Part shown: piece by piece, positions 52,449-62,300 of the stretch
Layout of the letters: each line of letters starts with the position of its first letter
How positions within the stretch are numbered: position 1 is the first letter of the stretch
Assembly: GCF_051622035.1 (NCBI RefSeq)
Contig: NC_135362.1
Span: 14,077,501 to 14,141,500, forward strand
Source: Arctopsyche grandis
Lineage: Eukaryota > Arthropoda > Insecta > Trichoptera > Hydropsychidae
DNA length: 64,000 nucleotides
Direction: 5' to 3'
The notes under the pieces: model-generated
Told to the model about the DNA's origin: nothing
Seen by the model: only the letters and a program-made list of their open reading frames with translations
Database searches by the model: none
Position numbers and translations under genes: made by a program

Positions 52449-52757
52449 TTGTTTAGGAGCCCTCGCGATAGAATTTTTCCACTTTCGAGTGAGCTGAAGT
52501 TTTGGGCCCGGAACTTCTATGAAACACACGGTACCTGGGTGGTCGGCTGGTTCCCGTGCGATGAATATTTATGTCCACAACGTGGAAATGTAGATTTCCA
52601 GATCAGAACATGCAGTCGAGGTTCATACATAACGAACATGTTCGTGCTGGCTTGCTGCGTCTGCCCTGGCGGAAAATTTGCACTCCAACAATTACCATAC
52701 ATCGTGAAAAATCATGAAAATAATAATTCTCTCATTCGAAAAACTACGCGACCGTAA
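52449..52757 (+). other. unidentified GC-richer open stretch with several Cys
   Basis: TGTTTGTTTAG|GAGCCC (52458) looks like an acceptor, followed by about 100 open codons with WFPCDEYLCPQRG and ACCVCPGGKF. No family is recognised and no donor is evident. The reverse strand is also open for 61 codons. Confidence 0.2.
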
Positions 52758-53299
52758 TTAAATAAACTGATCGCTGTAAATTTGCCAGAAGAACTGACGA
52801 CGATAAATTTCAACAATGCAGGTTATATATGGGTTATCACATGTACATATGTACATATGTACATTCATACATAGGTTTGCGTATTGAATCATATTTCGTG
52901 TTCTGCTCATTTTCAAATGCACTTAACCTGTTTACTTTAAGAAAATAATATAGTAAATGAATACCGGAAATAAAAAAGGGCCCAAATCAGAAATACGTTA
53001 TGCATATGTACGTACCTATGTATATGCCTGCGAAAATGTTCTATAATATGGTCCAAGTGGATATCAAAAGCATGTTTGTATTGCTAATACAATGCATTGA
53101 CAAAATCTTCAAAATGTTACTTAGATCCTTTTTTATTTGTGGTATTCGAGTTATGTTTTAGATATGAAAATATTATAGTTACAAATTAAATATATGTACA
53201 TATGTATGTATATGGTTTTATTTAACTTGAATATATTATACATTGTATGTACATTGTGATTATTGCAATCAATTTTCATTCGACTAAGATTGAACCAAT
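52758..53299. other. no gene seen
   Basis: AT-rich with TACATATGTACATATGTACA palindromes at about 52842-52862. Confidence 0.55.
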
Positions 53300-53575
53300 T
53301 TTAGCAGCAGTATAGCTTGGTGGATGCGTTAATACTAACCACCGTGAGGTTCCCGGGTTCGAGCCCTGGGTTGACCTCGATTGAAAAGATCACTCGGAGT
53401 ATTTATGTAATGCTGTTGGTCAAACTTGGATAATTGTGACTCAAAATCGATCGTTTCCGTTATCCGATTATTCTGTTATCCGTTATCCGAGTTATCCGAT
53501 TTATCTGATTTCATTGTTGAAACGGTTTCTCATAAAATTTTCAAAACACTATCCTAACTACCATTTGAACATGAT
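53300..53575 (+). mobile_element. SINE with a well-preserved tRNA-like head
   Basis: AGCAGTATAGCTTGGTGGA (box A-like), box B GGGTTCGAGCCC, linker TTGACCTCGATTGAAAAGA, core ATCGATCGTTTCC. Inside the core lies a private expansion of TTATCCG units (53459-53502). The 3' part after AAACGGTTTCTCA is lost. Confidence 0.7.
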
Positions 53576-55299
53576 TACAAATTTATAATACGTGTCGCTC
53601 AAAAGCAAACCAAATGGCATCGTGGTAAATTATAATTAAAAAAATTCAATATTCTATTGAAATTTTAGTTGAAACTCCCCCACCAAAAACTTTTTTATAA
53701 AGTCAAAATTTATGGTCAAATTCTTATTTATAAAGTTGAATCGTTAATGAGAATTGATAGATGTGTTTACTTGGTTACTATATCAATTTATTTATATTTA
53801 GTATATAAACCAGCGTGTGTGAATATGTCGCGTTTTCAATGAAACCAACAGATTAATAAATTAAAAGTATTTTTACACAACATCGATTAAGGTTGAAATC
53901 TTTTAACATAATAATTCCACAAAATGTTCACGTAGTTCGCTATATCCCGTTTATATATTATCCGTTATACATTATATGTACAAGCGATTGTAAATGTTTA
54001 TACAATTAATGTATATTGTGTTTTTGCCAAAAAAGATCGTGTCGGCAAAACAGAAGAGTTTTCACAGGTTGTTAAACACGAAACATCAAAAAAAGAAGAA
54101 AAAAAAACACCGAAACTGTCGATATCAGGGTGAAAGAGAGGGTAGCTGGCCATTATCGATCGAAAAAAAAATTCTAGTGGCGGTTCGTGTCGGCGACGAA
54201 AGTAGAGAGGAAAAGGCCGAGGAGTGGGCAAAAGGCCTTAAGCACCCCCGAGATACTTGCGACCGGTGAGAAAGTGAGATAAAAAGCAGAGGAGAGGGAG
54301 GAGAAAAAAAAGTAGAGCAAGATTGCTAATTACCGACGAGGTGGGCTTATCCTCTCCGATAATAGATGAGCTCGGTCAGAGTGAGTCTGCGACAGCGACG
54401 TCGTCGTCATCGTGACCCCAGATGGTGTCGGTCGTTACAGGGTTGTCGGTTATTGAGAGCATTTTCCACCCCCTTCCCCCTCTCACCTTAAAGACTTTAT
54501 TTTATTTCAGTTTAATGTATTAGTTGAATGACATATGAGGGTATGTACATTTGCATGTATGGATGTATGTATGTGCATACCCGTATATTATGTACATATA
54601 CTCGTTTCCCCTTTGGGGTAACTCGTTCGTGGGGGGTAAAAACACATTTGACGGGGCCGCAACACGTTTGCCCGGCTAATTGAGGCATGAAACGTCATTT
54701 GCGACACATCTCGTCGGAGCTTTCAGAGCGTCAGCAAAAGCCAGCTTGAAATTTTCTCTTATGAGCGAAGAGGGGTCCTTGGGGAGTCGGCTGTAGACGA
54801 TTTTGCTGTCTCTTTTAATAATCCCACAGTCACATTTGTTGTTGCTGTTCTTTGGAACAACCTCTCGTTATCTATTCGTGTATTTATGTAAGTATATATG
54901 TACATACGTATGTACATGTGTAAATATGCTTATTAAATGTACTCGTAAATGTGTATTTGTACTCGTACTTGGCTTTTTCATGCACTGAAATCGACACATT
55001 TTAGTTTGTTTGTTCCACTGAAACTCTCTCCTGATGTGATTGATCGATTCTATTGTAATTTCGTTACCATTTGTACACTTATTTTCTTTTTAGTATTCAT
55101 CTTTTATTTTAATCTTTTTTTATGGATTAATATATGTCCAAGTATCTATGGTTGATTCACACAACATTCACATTATGGTTGATTCATGATTCACGCATTA
55201 TATTTTGCACGGGTTTACTCCGATCCTCGTTTGACCGAATCGATTTTTTTTAATTTTTCGTCTGCTTAGGAACATGAAGAGGAGTTTGTATGGTTCTAG
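53576..55299. other. no gene; purine-rich and GC-richer block at 54050-54480
   Basis: 54050-54480 is A/G-rich then has CGACAGCGACGTCGTCGTCA. The opposing 91- and 77-codon frames are explained by purine bias. Another GC-richer run is at 54600-54800. Possibly regulatory. Confidence 0.45.
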
Positions 55300-55375
55300 G
55301 ACACATACCCCCGTTAAAAAAACCCCTGGACATTAGCCCCCCGTGCAAAAAACCCCTTGAAAAATAGCCGCCTTG
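55300..55375. repeat. C-run repeats, ACCCCC/AGCCCCC type
   Basis: ACCCCCGTTAAAAAAACCCC is followed by GGACATTAGCCCCCCGTGCAAAAAACCCC-type spaced C-runs. Noncoding; it lies 300 bases left of the GC-rich island. Confidence 0.5.
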
Positions 55376-55679
55376 GATAAAAATTATTTAATAAGAAGAG
55401 GTTAGTAAAAATAGTAATCAACAATTAATAATTTAAAACTAATAAATTAGAAGTGGTAGACCATATTTAATTTCAATTTATATACAATATTTAATTGCAA
55501 TTTATTGTTGTAAATAGAATACATATCAATTTAAAAGCCTTTCAGTCACTAGGTTCAATCTTTTTAGGTCTAGGTTTCTTTCTGATAGATTATTAATTAT
55601 ATTAGAGAATCTGATATATTATTATGATCTATATTTTTCTGTTTTAGTTTAATACTAAAACAAAAAAAAGAAGGCTCAG

Positions 55680-55990
55680 GGGGGCGCCCTCGGCGCCCCC
55701 CTGAGCCTTTGCCGTCAATGGCTTCGCCCTCGGCGTCCCTTGAGCCTTTGCTCTCGGCACTCCCTGAGCCTTTGCCTTCTAGGGCTTCGCCCTCGGCGCC
55801 CTCTTGAGCCATTGTCTTCTAGGGCTTTGCCCTCGGCGCCCCCCTGAGCCTTTGCCCATTAAAAATAAATCAAATCGGCGCCTATGAATCGAAAAAAAAA
55901 ATCGAATCATTTGTTCGATTACGGCTGCGCCCCCCTGCGCCCCCTTCGGGCCCCATGCGGCTGCGTCCCCTTCGGGGCCCTATGGGGCTG
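55680..55990. repeat. GC-rich tandem island
   Basis: Roughly 4.5 degenerate copies of a ~40-bp unit built on CCCTCGGCGCCCCCTGAGCC plus TTTGCCTTCTAGGGCTTCG (55681-55857). Then come two copies of a shorter unit based on GGCTGCGYCCCCTTCGGGGC (55920-55996). The composition is sharply unlike the AT-rich surroundings. The minus-strand 71-residue Gly/Glu/Ala frame over it is not a convincing gene. Confidence 0.8.
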
Positions 55991-55996
55991 TGCCGC

Positions 55997-56689
55997 GAAT
56001 CGGTTGAGCCGGCGTACCGCTTTTACATTGTTTTTATTCATTTCCAAGCGTTTTTAGAAAAAAACATTGCTTTTAGTAATCACACATTTCCATATTTCCC
56101 TGCTGCAAAACTCTACCCTGCGTTGAGTTTTGGTAACCCTTACTCTTGCGTTACAAGTCAAAATTTATTCCTCTAATTTTCTAAAAATTCTTCTTGTATC
56201 TAAAAATGATATAATAGTAAAATAATGACAAAATTATTTTTAAATGAACTCTAATTATTTATCCTTGCTTTTATTTTTATTATTTGAGGACATTCAGCTA
56301 AGTATTCGTAGCCCAAAATAATGAATTGAGGGTTGTCAACCTTTCTACGAGTGCTCTCATATTTCCTTATATCTTCGGCTTCTATCTCTTTTCGAGATTT
56401 ATGTATAAATAATAGATTTTGGCAATTGTATGATTATTATGCCAAAAAATAGCAACGTTTTAAATGTCTAAATCGTCTTCAATCGTGTATTATTTTCATT
56501 TTCTTAAAAAAAATGATAAGTAAGTACAACTGAGATTTTTCGCAGGATTTTGAAAAAAAAACTTTTAACAGCATCGATTTTGTTTTTAATTCTTTTGCCT
56601 TTCAATGTGGGATGTTTTTGCAAATTGCGTAGAACATTCGGTCGAATAGCTTCGCACTCATCCCAATAGAGAAAGCGGTCTAATCGTTC
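55997..56689. other. no gene seen
   Basis: Returns to AT-rich composition after the GC island; no repeat or frame recognised. Confidence 0.5.
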
Positions 56690-57310
56690 GCTGTTGATTT
56701 AGGCGTACAGTTTAACGAGCAAACGAATTAATAACGGAAGCGCAAAAATAGTTGTACCCACATTCGCAGCAGCAGCAGCACACGCGGGGTCTAACAGGTG
56801 AATAATTCCGGGAGCGGGTCGCTGATTAAGCACGCGGTCCACCGCTGCCTCTTCGCCCTAGTCCCAAATTCGATTTAGCGGCATAATCTAGCGGAGGGAC
56901 GGGGTGGTAGATACATATAAGGGTGTGCGAGGGTTTGGCGCGCACACCTCCATATTCAAAGTTAGCGTTGGATTCGATGTGTCGGACGTTTCACAAGTAA
57001 GACGTCCTAAGCAAATTGCGGACTCGGGCTGGTCGAGAGGGCCGACGCCCCCCGAATCCCAAATCAGGCTCCGGCTCTGACATAATCTGATTTATGCCAG
57101 TCGGTGTGCCGGGGCTCGGCCAATCCTGGCTAGCTCCTCGACCAGGCTCAAACGAGTTTTGACATGTTTAGCGATAAACTATCTCTCGCGGCTTTATACC
57201 GCGCGAAGTTTCCCACCGTGGCCTGGTTGGCCCAGGGGGTGTGTAGTCGACTGACGTTAGGTGTTTGTTTTCGTACACTTTCGTAGTGTAGTGTGTGTAA
57301 GTGTGCCACG
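56690..57310 (+). promoter_or_regulatory. GC-richer promoter-like stretch, possible noncoding exon
   Basis: About 600 bases of elevated GC without tandem repeats or a long frame. A TATA-like CTTTATACC is near 57190, and a strong donor-like GTGTGT|GTAAGTG at about 57297. This could be a transcription start with an untranslated first exon. The coding partner was not found. Confidence 0.25.
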
Positions 57311-57579
57311 CATATTTATTATGTATAGTCGAATGCCAGGCGTTGCTCGGACGAGTGAAGGTTGAAAAATTTAACCTTTTAAGAAAATTTATTTAGTGTC
57401 CACTTTACTTCTACGGCCCAAGCTAGACGTAAAGTACCATGAGGTAGTATACTAAATTTACAATATACAAACTACATACATATGTACATTTGTATGTATG
57501 TATGTATGTATATTAAAAACTAAATTTGCGAACAAATATTCATATTTATAAAGTAGATATACATAAGTATATCATTAGT

Positions 57580-57861
57580 AGGGATTGCAATATAGCAAAA
57601 ATTAGCCATCGGTAATTAACGTTAGCTATTTTATCGTGAATTAAGTGTATGTATTAGCATCTTCCAGTTGTAATATATTTTGACTAGTTGGAATATATTC
57701 CATCAAACCCGCGGGAGTTGATTCAAATGGAGAATTTTTTACATTCCAACTTACAGTTATCTAAATCCACGAAAAACTTTTTATTTTTTCATTTATCGGT
57801 AAATACCGATATACCGGTAGTGGCGAAATTTTTTTACGGTTTACGGTAAATTGCAATCCCT
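57580..57861. mobile_element. MITE with AGGGATTGCAA inverted termini
   Basis: AGGGATTGCAA (57580-57590) and TTGCAATCCCT (57851-57861) are perfect inverted repeats around 282 bp of noncoding, ACCGGTA-bearing sequence. The target duplication is not clear, so the superfamily is open. Confidence 0.7.
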
Positions 57862-58422
57862 AATAATCAGGTTTTTAATATATGTATGTATTTATATATT
57901 AAAATAAAAAAGGTACATACATATGTACGTAAATACATATATTGTTTTTTGAACGCGGTGAGTTGACTTTCTTTGGTGATGCATATTGCCGTACGAAGTT
58001 CTCGAGTATCTTTTGGCTTTAAGTAATTTTGTCTAGAATTATGTGTACGCCTTGTAACAGCACTCACTGTCTCTCTTGTATTTTCGTGTGAAATTTCAAA
58101 TGAAATCGTTCTTGGGTCGGTAGAGATGTGTTTTGTAAACGGCGTGTGCGAATTGTCGCCTGCGCGTGTAATTATTTCCGGCGTTAGAAATTGCAAGCGT
58201 CATGTGTTTAATATCCGGTGCTCGACTTCAATGATGCTCTGCGGAAAAGTGACTTAATTATCTATTTTTAGATTTTTAATGTACTTACATACTAACATAC
58301 ATGTACATGCTTGGGTGTGAGTTTAGATAGAAAGCGGAAAAAGTTGATTATAAATTATTTCTCACGTCTTATTTTTGATCGTTCATATTGTTTTTTTTTA
58401 ATCAATAGAAACCTCTGGATCA

Positions 58423-59010
<588 letters not shown>

Positions 59011-60047
59011 ATTGATTTTTATATATACGTATGTATACATATATATGAATATATATTATAGATAGTATTAGGTATTGTATATATGTATGTACATACTAGG
59101 TATTAACTTTATGGATATTTTCTATTACAAAAAAAAAAAACATTTATCGATTTATGTAAGTATAATATACATTGCTTATGCTACAGGGTATGAATAAGTA
59201 AAAATATCGAGCATTTTAAAAATACATATAGCAAAGGTAATATAGTGCATTTTGATATATTTTGCTTTATTTCGAAATGCAGACCGGCATCTCGCATTCG
59301 TACTTACTATTACACATTGGACGCAGTTAATATAACGAATTACCAAATAAAATGTTCGCTCTAGCATTTTAGTAACACGTAGCGAATACGGTACGTGAGT
59401 CTGATAATTGTGCTGGATATCTTACTATTTTATGTGTGTATTATATGAATGTACATGCACATACATACATACATATTTGTCTACTAGATATACGCGTCTC
59501 GGGAATTTTTCTAACGGAAACATATTTGAATTATTTAATTTAATTTGATTGAATTAGGAACTCCAGTGTCGATTGTTTATGTGTGTGTATATGGATCAAA
59601 TTCATAACATTGCGACATTTGTTGTTTTTCAAATTACATCAATGTCAGCGCCACAACAGCTCTCGAATGGTGATTTTCGTAACATGCTGACTTTGACTTT
59701 GGCAAAAAAAACAACATTCCTCTTATCAAAAATGGGTCAAATTTGCATCGGTCATATGTATATGAATGTACATACATATAGAGTGGGCCATAAGTTGCGG
59801 TATAGTATTTTTGATTATTAAAATAGTAAACTATTAATTTAAAAAACAAACGTCGATTCTAAGAATTATATTTTTGTCGTAATTTATCGTACTTGTTATT
59901 GCTTTATTATCATACATGAGCATTTTGACCTGTTCAATTGTCATGTTGATGAGCTGGTTAGTTTCTTGAGATTCAATACGAGACTATTTGAATGAGATGT
60001 ATTTTTATTGCTTTTTCTTTGTTATTTTATTTCTATTTTTTTTTGTA
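59011..60047. other. no gene seen
   Basis: AT-rich; TACATA motifs at about 59030-59095 and 59450-59475. Short opposing frames at 59573-59849 match nothing. Confidence 0.5.
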
Positions 60048-60092
60048 AGACTGGTGTGACGCTTTGGGGCAACCTGTCAGGTCACACTGTTC
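60048..60092. repeat. imperfect hairpin, GGTGTGAC...GTCACACT
   Basis: GGTGTGACGCTTTGGGGCAACCTG then TCAGGTCACACT can fold on an 8-bp outer stem with a short inner stem. It probably is the end of an interspersed element; no body was identified. Confidence 0.4.
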
Positions 60093-60419
60093 ATTTTATT
60101 GTTGTTATTATTATTTTAAAATAATAAATCAAATTAAATTAAATTTAGCAGGAAAATTCGGAGGTTAGTCAATAAAATGTGAAATGGGCTTCATTCGAAA
60201 GCAATGTTTTGAAAGGGTTTTAAATTCATATATTTTGTTTGGAAGTGCATTTGTACATACACACATAGATAACTTCATTTTCATATTTGCTGAAACGTTA
60301 ATACATTTTGTAAGTTAACGCAGGATTGTATAGCACTTATGCTTGAATGATACAATTCAATTATTTTCAATGATACAATGCAGTATTTTAAATGTATGAA
60401 AATATTAATATTTTGAGAT

Positions 60420-60489
60420 ACTTCCGGGGCCTCTCCTCTACCACAAGGACCTACTTGCACCGCATACACCATAGTAGTTACGCCACTGC
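60420..60489. mobile_element. DNA-transposon end fragment, ...ACGCCACTGC
   Basis: CCGGGGCCTCTCCTCTACC...AGTTACGCCACTGC. A similar terminus, CGAGCCGCCACTGC, occurs at 24778-24829. The CAGTGGCG-type end suggests hAT, but no partner end was found for either. Confidence 0.3.
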
Positions 60490-60639
60490 TTATAGGATTG
60501 AAAATGTTTCATATTTTACAGGAATTTCGGGCCTTCTATGATTTACTGGTGAATTGCATTGCAAACTAAAAATTTTCAATTAAAATAAAAATATTATTAC
60601 AGTACCTGTATATAAAATATCCATATACATACATATGTA

Positions 60640-60852
60640 TATGTAGAGCGTATATCGATCGCAAGCCTCACTTGCACAACTTTCGCCACATTCTAACGAC
60701 CTTCAAAAGCTGCCTCGTACACTCAAACGTACTATACACACCGTAGACGTTTAATAAGCGAGCGCGATAACCGAGTTATCTGACCGTCTCACACGATATT
60801 TCGCTCATTTACCAATTGCCCGTCGTCCAGCATCCACACGCATCCCGCAAAC
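60640..60852 (+). promoter_or_regulatory. presumed promoter and leader of the GILT-like gene
   Basis: This stretch is less AT-rich than its left flank, as expected for a promoter and 5' UTR. It contains a GATA-type site (TTATCTGA near 60776) and the ATG context CAAACATG. No clear TATA box was seen. GATA factors drive many insect immune genes, but a single short match is weak evidence. Confidence 0.3.
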
Positions 60853-61503
60853 ATGAAGTACGGAGACGATATGCGACATCTAATCGTCGCGATTTTCCTT
60901 TTGATCGCACCCACCTACATATCAGGATTTGGCTTTGTCACTAGGGGTGGGAAGCTGCACATCAGTCTGTACGTCTCGAGCATGTGCAAGGACTCCCAAA
61001 ACTTCATCACGAAGCAAGTCTACCCAGTGTACAACGAGTTGAAGGAATATATAGACGTCGAATTCGTGCCCTGGGGCAAGGCTACGACAGATGGCAGCGG
61101 TTCGATCAAATGTCAATTCGGCGCAAGAGATTGCGACGGTAACAAACTGCAATCCTGCGTTATGCACCTGCTCGGAAACGACGTGGAGAAGCACGTGCAT
61201 TATATGAATTGCGAATACGCCACCATGGCGGCCACGGTTGGGAACTACCAGTGCGCTTACGAGAGTGGCATCTCCCCCATAACCGCGAATCAGTGTTTTG
61301 AAACTCGTCTCGGTGAGAATCTGCAGAGGTATGCGCACGCGAAGACCTCCGATAAGGTCGTGACCTTCGTGCCCACCGTGGAGTATAATGGTGTTTACGA
61401 CAAGGAAGTTTCCATGGGGGCCTTCAGAGACTTCAGAGGTGTGACGTGCCTTTATTTGAACGCGATGTATCCCGGCATATGCAACGTGCTATCATCGAAG
61501 TAG
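60853..61503 (+). CDS. GILT-like lysosomal thiol reductase
   Basis: Gamma-interferon-inducible lysosomal thiol reductases reduce disulfides of proteins in the endolysosome; insect members act in immunity. Seen: one uninterrupted frame of 216 residues. A signal peptide with hydrophobic core LIVAIFLLIAP follows either Met1 or Met7. The active-site segment is ISLYVSSMCKDSQNF, a C-x-x-S (Cys45, Ser48) rather than C-x-x-C. The GILT signature is CQFGARDCDGNKLQSC (Cys87, Cys94, Cys102), with Phe where the consensus has His and Asp where it has Glu. Later come VPTVEYNGVYDKE, the thioredoxin-fold cis-Pro region, and more paired cysteines. Length suits the insect family (about 200-250). The start ATG at 60853 is chosen over Met7 because it comes first after a stop-bearing leader; either would give a secreted product. 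The intronless structure could reflect retroposition or simple intron loss, but the frame is intact. Confidence 0.92.
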   Translation: MKYGDDMRHLIVAIFLLIAPTYISGFGFVTRGGKLHISLYVSSMCKDSQNFITKQVYPVYNELKEYIDVEFVPWGKATTDGSGSIKCQFGARDCDGNKLQSCVMHLLGNDVEKHVHYMNCEYATMAATVGNYQCAYESGISPITANQCFETRLGENLQRYAHAKTSDKVVTFVPTVEYNGVYDKEVSMGAFRDFRGVTCLYLNAMYPGICNVLSSK

Positions 61504-62065
61504 AAAGTTTGTTGTGCTAATGATAAGGCTGTTTGAACTTTGAGGTTGAAACTTTTGAAAAAAAAATAGTATAAATCTGAATTGTGTGATTATAATCTAA
61601 GCTCAAATAGTGTGTTTTATTTAATATAAAACATATTAATTCATTACCTGTACTTCGCTTTAGTTAACTTGGCAATGGGGAAATTCTACTAGATATCAAT
61701 TCATATTGGTCGACAAGCTTTATTATGAATCTCTAGATTACATGATTTCTATGAGTAAAAACATCTTAGTTGATCAATATGAATCAAGAATTTTTCTTTC
61801 TCGTTTCAAGTTAGCTGAAAAGAGGTATACACTTATATAGTGACAGTATGATCACAACTATAGAAATAGATTAATTTGTTTGTGAGAATTCATTCAGAAG
61901 ATGGGAGAAGGATTGAACTATTTTATTTCGCAATTAAACAAATACATATAAATAACATTTGGAGTATATGTGCTGATTGCCTTGACCTCTCATTGATTAT
62001 AAAATATTATCTAGTTTTAGTATGACTGAATTTATGTAAATAGACAAAGTTCATGCACATTAAAA
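61504..62065. other. GILT 3' flank
   Basis: Probable 3' UTR. No perfect AATAAA within 150 bases; the variant AATATAAA at about 61622 is the best poly(A) candidate. Confidence 0.45.
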
Positions 62066-62300
62066 TCTAATATATAATTTCGAAAGAGACTTTGTATGTA
62101 CATATGTAAGTATATAAGTATCTTTGGTTGGGAACTTTGTAAACAAAAAAAAGTTTCTATGACGATAATTCAATTGGTTGAATTATTTTTTTCGATTCAA
62201 ATAAATTTAATAAAAAAACAAATGAATATTTACTATTAGATTCGCCATGTTTACGCTGTTTATATTACAAATACTGAGCGAAGCCGGGTAAAACAACTAG
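62066..62300 (+). mobile_element. short non-autonomous Helitron, second copy
   Basis: Same family as 1300-1557 but on the plus strand. The start is A|TCTAATATATAATTTCG and the end is GCCGGGTAAAACAACTAG|T. The two copies share the interior around GATAATTCAATTGGTTGAAT and TTCGCCATGTTTA with small indels and a variable TACATA block. The 3' subterminal hairpin expected of Helitrons is weak. Confidence 0.7.

Noticed and set aside
53300..53370. tRNA gene on the plus strand
   Set aside because: Good box B, but followed by the SINE linker and core seen in other copies.
55597..55812. Gly/Glu/Ala-rich 71-residue protein
   Set aside because: A translation of the GC-rich tandem units; no start context and no conservation evidence.
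60922..61338. 138-residue frame opposite the GILT gene
   Set aside because: Antisense shadow of a GC-richer exon.
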